From positions 19,142,349-19,206,348 of the forward strand of contig NC_092651.1 in assembly GCF_032118995.1 (NCBI RefSeq): a stretch of DNA of 64,000 bases, given 5' to 3'. The position numbers and the translations under genes were made by a program. The stretch is from Asterias amurensis. Taxonomy: Eukaryota; Echinodermata; Asteroidea; Forcipulatida; Asteriidae. Below the pieces are notes generated by a model. The model searched no databases. It worked only from the letters and a program-made list of their open reading frames with translations, and was not told where the DNA came from. Positions 1 through 13,600 of the stretch are shown here, piece after piece (position 1 is the first letter of the stretch; each line of letters starts with the position of its first letter).

Positions 1-99
1 GTTCTGTTTAGAACTGAAAAGTCTCCCAAAAAAACCCCGAAAAACCCCCAATCATTTGATCAACTGATTGTCAAAGGGGTGGGGACATTGACAAGTTTG

Positions 100-1030
100 A
101 AGTAATGACCATTTAAGGTTGTCATTGCTTTAGCTCATTCAACTAGAACCAGTGGTCTTTGAGTTTTATCTTTTCATGTTAAATACATGTAAGTAGCAAT
201 ATTTGATTCACATTTTGCACTCTTTAGTGATGCACTCTTTGAGGTTTATCGTTTATGTAAAAAAGCAATATTTCATTTAAGTTTCAAGTCAGTACATCAT
301 GCCAATAAGGAGTTAGGCCTATTCAAGCTTTTCATTGTTTAAGCTCATTCAACTGGAATCATCTGATGCACTCTGAGGTTTATCTTTTCTTATGCATTTA
401 TATGTAAGAAGCAATAGTTTGAAGTCAGTTCATCATTGAAATAAGGAGTTATGTCTATGAACATTTTTCATTGTTTTAGCTCATTCAACTGAAACGAGTG
501 ATTTATTCTTTGAATTTTATCTTTTAATAATATAATGAATCTAACAAAACATTATTTGATTCAAGTTTCGAGTCATTACGTGAATGCAAGAAGGAGTTAT
601 GACCATTTTAGGTTTTCATTAGTTCAGCTCATTCCACTGGAACCAGTGATGCACTCTTTGAGTTTCATCTTTTCATATGAATGTTTATGTAAAAAGCAGT
701 ACTTGATTAAAGTTTCAAGTCATCACATCATTGAAATAAGGAGTTATGCATAAGTTTTTCATTGTTTTAGCTCATTCAACTGAAACCAGTGATAAATTCT
801 TTGAGTTTTATCTTTTCATATGAATCTACATGTAAGAAGCAATGTGTTTTTCATTGTTTTAGCTCATTCAACTGACACCAGTGATTTATCTTGAGTTTGA
901 TCTTTTCATACATGAATCTACATGAAAGAAGCAATATTTGACTTGTTTCAAGTCAGTACATCATTGCAATCAGGAGTTATGAACATTTGTGCTTTTCAAT
1001 GTTTCAGCTCATTCAACTGGAACCAGTGAC
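100..1030. repeat. Degenerate tandem repeat, ~145 bp unit
   Basis: The phrase AGCTCATTCAACTGGAACC recurs with small changes near 131, 342, 479, 626, 769, 861 and 1006. Typical spacing is 137-147 bp, with one longer and one shorter interval. Each unit also has a TGCACTCTTTGAG-like stretch, an ATCTTTTCATATGAAT stretch and a GGAGTTATGACCAT stretch. No reading frame is conserved between units. It lies 3' of the last exon seen for the minus-strand membrane-protein gene, so it is probably intronic or flanking satellite DNA. Confidence 0.85.
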
Positions 1031-1280
1031 AGAGAATTTGTTTTTACAAATTATTTCTAAACTTTAAGATTTCATTTTGAGTTTGTTTCTTTGTTATTAC
1101 AAAAAACTTAAACATATTTTTTTATTCCAAAAACTTCAACATTATTTGAAAACATAGCTGAAAACTACTGAAAATGACTGGCAATTGTATCTAACAATCT
1201 CACTTAGGCAAAAACAACTCAATTCAAACAATTAAACTTGAACCAAAAACTTTAACATTTCCACTAATCGCGGACGGCTG

Positions 1281-1322
1281 GCCGGACGGACGGACGGACG
1301 GACAGACGGACAGACGAACGCC
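1281..1322. repeat. ACGG tetranucleotide microsatellite
   Basis: Consecutive GGAC/ACGG units with a few GACA variants. It is a simple repeat with no coding role. Confidence 0.85.
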
Positions 1323-1496
1323 GGACGGAAATTGGTATTACATAGGCTCTTAATGCTCTGCAGCTCGCCAAAAATCCGAAAACCTACTCCGCGGTAGTAG
1401 AATGTAAAAAACATTGCTATTTATATGTAAAGAACAAACTCTACTTGGCAAGAAATTATACACATGGTCACACTGCAAACTACCGGGGCCCAATTT

Positions 1497-1680
1497 CATG
1501 GAGCTGCTAAGCACAACAATTTGCGCTTAGCATGAAATTTCTTCCTTGATGAGAGAAACAGGTTTATTGCACATTGGTTGTTACTAGTCTTGTTTGCTTT
1601 ATCCTGAAAATATAGTGGTTGGTAATTGTGTTGTTATCAACGCAAAATTTGTATGCCTAGCAGCCTTATGAAATTGGGCC
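1497..1680. mobile_element. Short inverted-repeat element ending GGCCCAATTTCAT
   Basis: The left end GGCCCAATTTCATGGAGCTG is matched by an inverted copy ending at 1680 (ATGAAATTGGGCC). The element is about 184 bp and has no coding capacity. Related copies lie at 5,765-5,953 and, degraded, near 45,733 and 58,690. It is a MITE-type element. Its transposase family is not identified. Confidence 0.7.
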
Positions 1681-1692
1681 TTAGCTACTTAC

Positions 1693-4600
1693 CACTGATA
1701 TCCCGACCAGGACCAGGATGGATGCTATCAACACCAGTGCCCAGAGGCCCTCACTAATGCAATACGTAATGAAAGTTGCTTCTAATACACCATCATAATC
1801 TGCACAAAATGAGTTTAAACAAACATAAGAAAAATCTATACGACAGGTCGAACTCGGTTGAAAACTTGCAGTCAAAGATTACAGTCAAAGGTCAAGGTCA
1901 ACACCACGGACAACAAAGGACATGGTCTCATTGGCATTCGTGTAATTGATCAGATCGTCAGCCTTGTAACTTGAAGAAACCGGGAATAACATGATCTTAT
2001 AAGACTTACGATTTTTTTTACAAACCTAAAAAATTACGGGGACACCACAAAGCACTCAATTTCAATATATCTAAACCTTAGTTATAATCACAATTAAGTC
2101 ATCATGTTTTTTGTTTTCCTCCTTGCAGTAATACCGTTTTCCCCGTGCGATAGAGCCATTGCTACCCATTTGATTACCCGACAATAACTTTCGGGCACAT
2201 GCCTCACGAAAAATCTGCACCCACTGATGGGCCCCCGATCGCAGGGACCGGACCATTGCTGGGTATATCGCCGGTCAACATTTTCGATATCGTCCAGGGT
2301 TAATGATTATACTTCCCTCAGCAACAATTTCCAACACTTATTCTGATTGTATAAGGTCGGGTCAGTTCAATATGTAACTTGATAAAAATACTTGCTATAA
2401 TGCTAAGTGTAAACTCACAATAAACGCCAGCGAGTAGTGTTATCTGCCAAGTGCCATAGGCCAAAGATACCGCAGCGGAGACCTGTACAGTATCAATGTA
2501 AAAGAAATGTTAACATGAAACGATTCAAGTTGGTAATAATAAAAATAATAAACAGCATTTATAAGGCGCATTATAAATCAAAGATTCCTCAGTGCGCCTA
2601 ACAATAAAAACTAAAAGACAAAAATCATGACCAATTAAAAAAATATAGGCTAAATACTTTTAAACCGAAAAATAACCGACATAAAAAAGATTCAAAAATG
2701 CAGACAAAAGTAGATACAAATTTAAAACGTTAGAAACATCAGACCTAGAAATATTATATAGGGCCTAAACCCATGAAATGGAAAATTTTAAAAATACACG
2801 AAATTAATCCAACAATTTACATTGTTGGATGTTGGGTACTGTCATTTTGAAACGTCGACGAATACTAAGATATAGACCTTTCCATAACAGCCGAATGTTA
2901 GCAAATACTCAATAGTATAGGTTTTCTCGGTCAAATTCGGCAAATGAGCAGCCAATTTCATGTTCAGAATTCGGTCATTCAGTTTCGTTTTGAGGCATTC
3001 AAGTTCCTAGCACACTCATTCTTTCTCATGACACACAATCATCATTCAATTTAGCAAAGCTGGTTCGACTAGAGATTTTGCTGATTTAAATTTCGTAAAG
3101 ACACAATCAATTTCGCTCACCGAGGATTCAAATAAGTACGACTAAAGAAATACGAGTAAACAGATAAACTGTAATAAGGCAAACCGTTTCGTACCTTCAC
3201 AGGTTCAAGATGGAATGCTCCCTTCAAAAAGGCGAAGTCGAGTTGAGCAATCAATCTTTCAAAAAATGGAAATTTATTTTCTTTATTTTATGTTTCCAGT
3301 AGACTTTACCTTGGGCCCCATAAGGGTTGTTTTCTTCTTTATTATTTTCGGGAGACCTTCAATGGTTAACTGACCAAGACCTGGCATTTGAATGTGTTTG
3401 AATGTTTTTTATAAAAAAATGTTTTTCCAGTTGTTGTTTTTCGTAAATATTCACCAACCATCTGTTGGCGTGCCAGACATCTTGGCATATTATGTTCAAG
3501 AGTACCAAAACATTAACCGCATGCCTTTAACATTCGTATAAGGAAACAACAACTTAACCAAGCGTTTTTAAGACTGCACAAATATCCGAATTGACTGCCT
3601 CAAAATGAAATTGAATGACTAAACACACGCCTCAAAAACACTCCTGCGAATTTGAATGCAGCTTCGATGAATTGTTAAATTTAATTATTATTTTGTTAAA
3701 TCGAATGACGTAAAAAGTAGATTTGACTAGTCTTAAAATGAAATCGAATGACCCTTTTTAGTAGCATTCGATTTCGTGCGAAATAGAATAGGCTGGTGGT
3801 TAAATTGGCTGCTCATTTTCCGAAATTTACCGAGAAAACCTATATTAAAAAGAATGTTGACAAAATTCAACATTTTCTGTTATTTACAATTCATGGGCTG
3901 AAATATCTCTTAGGCCTATGATTTGTTTCTAACTAATTCAATTTTGTTTTAATATCATGTTGCTACAAACTAGGGTTGACTGTTTTTGATTATGTTTATT
4001 TGGCTATAGGTCCACCGCAAATTTGACAGTTGCAGCGCAAGCAATGCAGTGATAGTTCCATGCATGTATTTCATACACAAAGCAACACAACAACCACACA
4101 TACATGCCACAACCGGCGTTGCACATAATGGCATGATAAAACTGAAACTATCACAGTAGTGTCAATGTGTTGCTCGCTCTGCAATTGTCACGACTATAAG
4201 TACGACTGAATAGAAAACACAACTTCATATTTAGTTAAAAACTCACCTTCAAATTGGATCTATATCCACTGGACAACCCCGCTCGTCACAGCCACTCCTC
4301 CACTCGCCATGTTGGAAAATATCTTTGTTCTACTGTTTAATGCCCAACTTTTTGGCAACTCTTTAATCGTAGTGCGCATGATCGGACGATTTTGACCAAC
4401 TAATGTGCATAATTTTAACCAACAATCGAGATTAATTAAAATTACCAAAAAGTTGCCCAATAAATAAGCAAAAGTGTAACCAACAGTTATGATGAATTCA
4501 GATTACGAAATATTTTCCCAACACTTGCCCAACTTTTGTTCCGCTTTTTAAACAAAGAATGGGCAAACAAAATGTTTGCCCAACAAGACCAATTATTTGT

Positions 4601-7600
4601 TTTGTTGGGCAGTTATCGACCAATAATTGTTGAAGTTACTTTGCCCAACAAATGATTTGACCAACGTTTTTGCCGTGAAGAGCGATAAATTTTATTAAAA
4701 TTCTAAATGTGGAACACAAACAGTCAACAAAGACTTTATTCTAACAACCGGTATACAATTCCACAAAGAAATACATCCAAAAGAAATGAACCATTAAAGG
4801 CAGTGGACACGATTAGTAATTGTCAAAGACTAGCCTTCACAGTTGGTGTATCTCAACATAAGCATAAAATAACAAACCTGTGAAAATTTGAGCTCAATCG
4901 GTCATCGAACTTGCGAGATAATAATGAAAGAAAAAACACCCTTGTCACACGAAGTTGTGTGCGTTTAGATGGTTGATTTCGAGACCCCAAGTTCTAAATC
5001 TGAGGTCTCGAAATCAAATTCGTGGAAGTTTACGTCTTTCTCTAAAACTATGGCACTTCAGAGGGAGCTGTTTCTCACAATGTTTTATACCATCAACCTC
5101 TCCCCATTACTCGTCACCAAGTAAGGTTTAATGCCAATAATTATTTTGAGTAATTACCACTGCCTTTAACTTTGTATACATTCATCCACGATGCACCTAT
5201 ATTGAATGTTTAATTTTAAGCAAATTAAGGTAACTAAATTAATTATCTTACATGGTTTTACAAATAGTAAATCACTCACTGTAGTAACATGTCATGGGTT
5301 AGCTTTATTGTATATCTAAAAACATAGAATTGAAACATTCGAGTGGTCCCAAGCCAAATGAAGACAGACCCTTTAAAATGTCTGTGCCGTTTTCAAGATT
5401 CAGTAGTGTGTAGTTTGTTGTCAGTGAGTTTTTTATGACATACTGTTCTGTCAGGAAAAGTGTGTAAATCGTTGAGAAAGATACAATATTCACAATTCAA
5501 GTTATTGAGAGTTGTCCCCGTTTTGAGAACACTCATACATAAAACAGCCGCAGGGTAAGGCGACACCCTAAGACACATGGAACTTTCAGCCACGACTGTT
5601 TAACGTCGTACTTATATTACGCAAAGCAATTATTATTTATACATGGATAAACAATATAATTGTATGGACGAAACAGAAACTAACATTAGCCACATGGCCC
5701 GATTTCATAAAGCCTATAAGCACACAAACTTGCTAAGCACACAAAGTATTGCTTAACTGAACAGGGCCCAATTTCATTAAGCTGTTTAGCAGAACATTTT
5801 GTTTTACAAAATTCTTTGCTAAGCAAGAAATGAGCCGGGTACACCAGTCACAGCCATGGTAAATGTACGGTATTTTGGCTGGTAACCTATTTTGTTTTAC
5901 TAAGCGAGAGTTGTCTTGTTTTTGTGCTTACACGCGCTCATGGAATTGAGCCCAGGTCATCGCTATAGCCTTGATGCAATCCATTTTACACCAATCGGAT
6001 GTTAGTAACGTCTGGACTCGTTTCTCGAAGTCATACCAAATGCTGCAGATTGTACCGGAATGAAACTTTCCTAAATAACGTACCAAAAGAATAAAAATGG
6101 AAGTCATCTTTTATTTTTTTAATTTTATCAATACAATATTTGGCTCCCTTGATCTGGAAAGCCATTTCACAATCGTCATAATTTCACAATATTTAACCTT
6201 GTGAACACAACAGGATATGAATGGCGGGCACCAAAGTCGTCACTGTGCATTCGTCCATTCCCCGTGTGTGGGCGGGGGAAACTCGGTGTGATTTTATGAC
6301 CTGTGCTGCCTATCGTGGGGGTCAATTACATTGACAAAGAACCTCCGTAGGATTCGATTGCAGTGCTTTTTAGAAGATTGCGAATCAGAGGGGAAACCCC
6401 TTTATATTCCCAGACTCTTTGGTATAGACAAACAAACGTCACCGTTTCCACGAGAACCACGTCATAAATGACAAATTTATGATTACTAAAGTATTAAAGG
6501 GGCCTTTATCTCAAGAAATGTATTTTTGCGTTTTCACGAATGTATTGTGAAAGAGCCACAGGTCCCCCCAAATGCATACAGAAGATTGTAACATAGGCTT
6601 AAAGGCACTGTATACCTTTGGTAGTATTGTGAAAGACCAGTCTTCTCACTTGGTGAATCTCAACATGCAAAACTAACAAACCTGTGAAAATCTAGTTTGA
6701 GCTCAATAGCCGTCGAAGTTGCGAGAGAATGATGGAATAAAAAACACCTTTGTCGCACACTGTTGTGTGCTTTGAGATGCTTGAATTCGAGACCTCAGCT
6801 GAGGTCGAATTCGATTTAAACATTTTAGTGAAATAAATACTTCTTTCTCAAAAACTATGTTGCTCAGAGGGAGCCGGTCCTCATAATGTTTTATACTACC
6901 AACAGCTCCCCATTGCTGTTACCAAGTAAGTTTTTCTGCTGACAATTATTTTGAGTAATTACCAATAGTCTCTATAGAGCCTTTAAAAATGTCAAATCGT
7001 TGTTCGAGTTTCACGAAGAGTGCGTGCGATCACGTGTCATGAGCGCCCCTTTCCTACGTCAAAAACACTACTTTTGTAGGTTTCACAAAGAGACGTTTAT
7101 TTTCGACTAAATACTATAATATGGCAATTAGCCAATCAATTTGTAGAAATTAGTCCATGGAGAGAATGAGTCATCTTTAAGCTGCAAATAATGGCTTTAG
7201 TATGGCAGATTTTGCAGTTTTAAAAGGTCAAATCGTTTTTCAGGTTTCACGAAGAGTGACGTGACATGCGCGCCCTTCTCTTGAGGTAAAAACACGTCAC
7301 CCAGTTGTGTGTTCTGAGCACATCTAACTTTTGAGGTTTCACGAAGAGACACATATCTTCGACTATATACTGTGGCAATTAGCCAATTAATTTGTAGAAA
7401 CTAGGCAATGGAGAGGATAAGTCATGAGAGGTATCTTAGCTGCAAACAATGGCTTTGGTATTGCAGGTGCTGCAATTTTAAAAGGTCAAATCGTGTTTTT
7501 AAGGTACTATTGACGAAGGTACTGAGGTAAAACACGTCATCCAGTTGGGTGTTTTTATAGTAGTAGGACATCTCACTATTTTGACTAAATATTATGGCAA

Positions 7601-10600
7601 TTAGCCAATCAATTTGTAGAAATTAATCATTGGAGCGGATAAGTCATGAGAGATCTTTTAGGCTTCAAATGATGGCTTTTAGTCTGGTGGATTTAGCAGT
7701 TTTAATGCCAAGCACAGTGAGCATTGTAAATCTCAATCAAGCGTTTTGAACATAAAATTAATTGAAGTGGCTATTCGTTTTTATTTTGTTGTGATCTGGG
7801 TCACTATGGTCCAGATTCTGAGTCACAATGATCACAAATGGGTCAAACTAACGCATAATCTGAATCAAAATTCCCCCCAAAATCCAGAAATGGGTCAAAT
7901 TCTTACCCCGGGATTTTTAAGAGCGTATGATTGATTATCCTCACTAGTCTTGATTTGGGACGTTCATTTTTGTTTAAGTTGCCGAAATCGCAACACGAAT
8001 ACTGTCCACAATACTTGAGAAGAGATTACTAGACTAAGCCCCTGTCTTTAGGCAGGTACTTGCTATTTAGAACTAATGATTTCATTGGATACATTATGTT
8101 TGTATGTATTATGTTTGTGCAGCTGACAAACATCACCTTGAACCAATCAAAACACAGATACTGAAAGCTCACTTTCGGTCGTCTGCATGCTGTGTCCACG
8201 TGTGTATTATATCATAGGAAGGCACTAAATACTAAACTCCACAGCGGTTCGGCCCATCGGAGAATACCCGAGCGAGAATGACCTTATGACGTCATTTTGC
8301 ATATGCTTGCATCTTTTAGACATGAAAACATTAACAACCAGGTCCTAGTGGTTAGTCCACTCTTATGTAACAACTCCCCAAAACCTGCTGCTGCAAATGT
8401 ACTTGAATAAAGAGGTCTGAAGCAGTGCTTGCATCTTTTAAACATGAAAATATAAACAACCAGGTCCCAGTGGTTAGTCCACTCTCATGTAACAACTCCC
8501 CAAACCTGCTGCTACAAATGTACTTTAATAGAGGTCTGAAGCAGTACTGATCTTTTAGACATGAAAATACTAACAATCAGGTCCTAGTGGTTAGTCCACT
8601 CTTATGTAACAACTCCCCAAACCTGCTGCTACAAATGTACTTGAATATTAAGAGGTCTGAAGCAGTGCTTGCATCTTTTAAACATGAAATCATTAACAAC
8701 CAGGTCCTAGTGGTTAGTCCACTCTTATGTAACAACTCCCCAAACCTGCTGCTACAAATGTAATTGAATAAAGAGGTCTGAAGCAGTACTTGCATCTTTT
8801 AGACATGAAATCATTAACAACCAGGTCCTAGTGGTTAGTCCACTCTTATGTAACAACTCCCCAAACCTGCTGCTACAAATGAACTTGAATAAAGAGGTCT
8901 GAAGCAGTGCTTGCATCTTTTAAACATGAAATCATTAACAACCAGGTCCTAGTGGTTAGTCCACTCTTATGTAACAACTCCCCAAACCTGCTGCGTGGGG
9001 GATCGTCGCGAACCGTGCCGGAATGTTCCGAGAGCACACGAAAAGTTCCGAACCGCTGTAGAGGTAAGTGACACACTGCAAATTTGTTGGTCAAAAAAAT
9101 GTGTTGGGTAAATGCATTACTAATTTGTTGGTCACAAATAATGGACGTTGGTTAAACAAAACCGTTGCCCAACACGCTTGGGCAAAGTTGACCAAATTAT
9201 TGGTTAACTGGTTGGTCCAATGTATATATTATTGTAGTTGAGCAAGATTTGCCCGAAAGTTGGTCAAAATTACCACAGTAACCAATGGTGTTGTGCACAA
9301 AGCTTTCTGGTTGTTGGGCAAAGTTACCGGTGCGCAATATTGTAACAAAACTGTAATGATTTAGTATTATGTACATGTACAACGTTCGTACTGTATGTAT
9401 AGTAGTGGTAGGCCTACACACACACACACACAAGCATTATCATGGCGGCTGGCTGTCAAAAATACTCTTCGAGATTGGGGAATGGAGTGCTTCTCTGAAA
9501 CGTTATAGGTTAGATGCAAAAACAACCAATATTTAAAGGTTTACCCATAGAATACACTGATTAATGTGTAGGGACACAGCTTAGTTTTCAGAAGTAAAGC
9601 AGGACGGAGCTCACCGTGAATAGTTTGATGTTTACTCCCGTGTTGGGGAAATGGCTGAACAGTCCGTTGTCGTTAACGATCGAAAGGCAAGGGTTAGATT
9701 AAATCCGTTGTGTTCCGGACTTTTTGATCGGGCTCAGTTATATCGACAAAATTATATAGACCCAATATAATTCGGAAATTGTTATTTTAAAAAAGCAAAA
9801 AAAAAAAAAGAGAAAAAAAGGGCAATGAACACTGTTGATTGCTGACTCTTACCAGGTTACTTCTGACATGATAAATTTATTTACCTTTAAATTGTGAGCT
9901 GTATAACTTGGGCCTTTTGGATTTGAGGAATAATCCATTACAAGACATAATGCAGTATTAAGTCAAGAAATAAAATAATTTTTGCAACGCAGTATATAGT
10001 CAGAATAAGATTATTTCAAAATGCATTTATTATCACACCAAGGGCATTTTACCGCACAACAGTTACCGATTTGATTTCAAGACTACATACAACCCGTTCA
10101 AAGGTATTGTTATTATTATTGTTATTATTGTAACACGGGGAAAACAAGGACAAGTCATGCGGCTCGGGGCCAAAACTCAATAACTTTTACTCGGAAGCAG
10201 GCTGCCCTGAGCAAGGTATAAATTAACTCAAACCTCCATGTTCAACACAAAGGGCAGGAGATTGGAATCCCCGTAGGAGTGATAAGTGCGTCTCGTTAAC
10301 GGCTACCAGGAATTGTATGGATGACTTTTTATTTTATTTTTTATAAAAGGATGAACACAATTAGTTTTAAGGGTTTCGATAGATCAAATTTAATTTTCCT
10401 TTCAAAGATTGCTTGTCAAATATTTGTGGCGATGATATTATTTAACCTTAGTTTATTTTGCTATAGTTATTAGTCAGTTCGAGCATTTGACGCTTTCGGT
10501 GACCTAGAATTTTGTCATCTACATTGTAACAGCCATTTCATGTAAACATTGGGTCGACCACTGGCAGGCCGACCATGCGCACACACAAAATGGGCATAGC

Positions 10601-13600
10601 ACATTATGATAATGCTGGCCGCCTGCACTGCAAAACAAGTTGGTCAAATCATTTTACCCAACAGTTGCCCAGCTTCCAGCAGATTCAACAAAGCAGAAGT
10701 TGAAGCAGAAGTGAAGAGGAATGACTGGCTGAAAACATTATATACTGCACATATCAGATGAATCCAGTGTGGATTGAGTACCGCAAATTAAATGCCCTTT
10801 CCGAACTGAAGTTTTTGTTGCAATATGGCGCTGTTTTTGCTGCTGCCGCTTATGAGAATTTGCTCCGGAAATCTCAATGAAATATTCTTGTTATGCTTGG
10901 ATTTTACCACCCAATTCTTGACATAGCTTCGAATATGGTGTAGTGCATCAGCTAGGACCTGTAAAGGAAAAATCAGACCTTGTTTTGCTGAAATATTCTG
11001 GATGTTTTGCAGGATGTTTCCAGTCACCTTGCTAACAGTAAGTCTTGTATACGCTTTGTCTGCCTATACTCCGTTGGGCATTGTTATCACCATGGACACA
11101 ACAATGCTTGACTCTGCTTATTACGTCACTATGAATGAAAGTGTACAGCTTGAACAAACAAACTCAATGCCATCTCTCCTGTACACTAGATCTGAACTTC
11201 TTGTTCTAAAACCTAGCAACAACTTGTGTACATTGCCAACCCATGTATTCCAAAATCTTAAGGACCTGGGACTGCTTCATCTACGAAGTCGGCGGGCTGG
11301 TTCTCATATCCGCCACCGTAAAATTAAGAGCACTATTCCAAATGTCCGAAATGGTCTGCAACCATCTATGTCACAACCCTCGCAAGACAATGAATCAAGC
11401 TATCTTAATGTAGCTCACTGGAACGTCCACTCTGCCTGCAACAAATCCCTGATCATCTGCGACTACATTATATCCCAGAACATTGATATAATGTTTTTAA
11501 CAGAAACTTGGCTTGGCTTTAATGATCAAGTAATCATTAACGAGATAACCCCACCTGGGTTCATGTGCATTAACATTCCGCGCCCCGGGGACAAGCATGG
11601 AGGTATTGCTGTCATCTTTCGTGACGAGCTTCACTTAATACATGTTCCATGTGACAATTTTGAAACTAGTACATTTGAGCATGCTCTTATATCTGATACC
11701 ACGCATCACCTCCACTTAGCAGTAATCTACAGACCTCCTCCGTCTGCAAGAAACAAACTTAAGACATCTACATTTCTCAGTGACTTCGATCGGTTCATCG
11801 AATACATTGATGAGCTACCTGGAAAACTAATCTGCCTTGGTGATTTTAATATTCACTTTGATTGTCCTCACAAACCTGATACATCTCACGTCCACACTAC
11901 ACTAACAGCCTATGGATTCAAACAACTTGTTACTGGCCCTACCCACAAACTTGGACACACTTTAGACGGCATTATCGTAAAATCTGATAATGATGAACTG
12001 GTCAGTGACTGCACAGTTGACATGAATGACATCTCTGACCACGGTGTTGTCAACTGCAAACTTCACTTCATTAAACCTCAACCCGTGCTCATGGCATCAA
12101 AGTTCCGTAATTTTCGTAAGATTGACCATGATGCTTTTGCTCGTGAACTAACAGAACGTCTCCACGATGTCACCTGTGAAGGCGACGTTGACACGGCAGT
12201 CGTGGAATTTAACTCTGCAGTAAACTGTGCTCTAGACATCCATGCACCGTTGTTGACTTCTAAACCAAAGCCCAAACGCGCTAAACCAAGATGGTACAAC
12301 AACGATGTTGATGACGCTAGACGCGGACGTCGTCAAGCGGAACGCAAGTGGCGAAAGTCCAGACTACCCAGTGACCGCACGAACTACGAACAATCCAAAC
12401 GCAAACTTGCAGAAGTGCTTGTCAAAGCTAAATCTGTCTTCTATAGAGAGTCGTTGATAGGATCCAGTCCAAATGAAGTCTTCCGCATCGTCAATAACCT
12501 CACTGGTAAACCCCGGTTAACCCCATCAATCCAGGACTCGCCCACAGTTCTTGCTCAAGCTTTCAGTAAATTTGTCACTGACAGAATTAAAAATATCCGA
12601 GCTCATATGGATGACGTTCAACTTGATTCAACTTCATCGGCTGATCTCCATACATGCCCCCCAAGTGCTCAGTTCGCGCATTTCATGCCGATCACCAAAG
12701 ATTACCTTCATAAAGTGATCAAAAACTCGGCGACAAAATCGTGCCAGCTCGACATAGTTCCAACTTGGGTATTCAAAAAGCATACGGCTACATTCTTACC
12801 GAAGCTAACGGAGATTGTAAATACCTCACTGACATCAGGTGTTTTCCAAGAGCTATTCAAAAAGGCCGTCATCACTCCTAGCCTGAAAAAACAATCTCTT
12901 AATAAAGAAGTACTCAAAAATTATCGCCCCATTTCTAATCTCCAGTACCTAGCCAAACTTATGGAAAAGATCGCCTGCGAACAACTATCCCGACATATTG
13001 TTCAACATCAGCTAGCAGAGCCTCTACAGTCAGCATACAGGCCCAATCACAGCACCGAGACTGCTCTGCTTCATGTACAAAATGACATCCTTAGAGCAAT
13101 CGACAAAAACAATGCCATTTTCATGGTCATGCTGGACCTCTCCGCCGCCTTCGATACCCTAGACCACCAAACCCTCCTGCAACGCTTCCATGACAGATTT
13201 GGTATAACCGACACAGCGCTCGACTGGTTCACGTCATACTTCAACAATCGTAAGAGTCGGGTTATCCTACCTGACGGTGTCACCTCCGATGAAACTGTTC
13301 TTCGTTTCGGTGTCCCACAAGGATCTGTTATAGGTCCTCAGGCTTTCACCATGTACCTGTCCCCAATCGGTGATCTTCTTCGTCAGCATGAGGTCAAGTT
13401 TCACATGTATGCAGATGACATCCAAATCTACGTAGAATTTGACCCCCAAATCCCCAATGATGCAGAATGCGGGTTGTTCAAGCTCTCGAAGTGCATCAGT
13501 GACGTTCAACACTGGATGTCAAGCAACAAGCTTCAGCTAAACGAAGAGAAAACTGAATTTTTCATTGCCTCTTCAAGCTGTAACTACAAACATCTTGCCC

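Noticed and set aside
4260..4460. Minus-strand frame ending ASGGVAVTSGVVQWI, looking like a first exon
   Set aside because: A TAG stop follows before the GTGAGT, and the sequence is part of a repeat also found at 49.0 kb.
8352..9094. Series of minus-strand frames with repeated CSSRFGELLHKSGL
   Set aside because: They are translations of the 121 bp tandem array, with no start context or conservation pressure visible.
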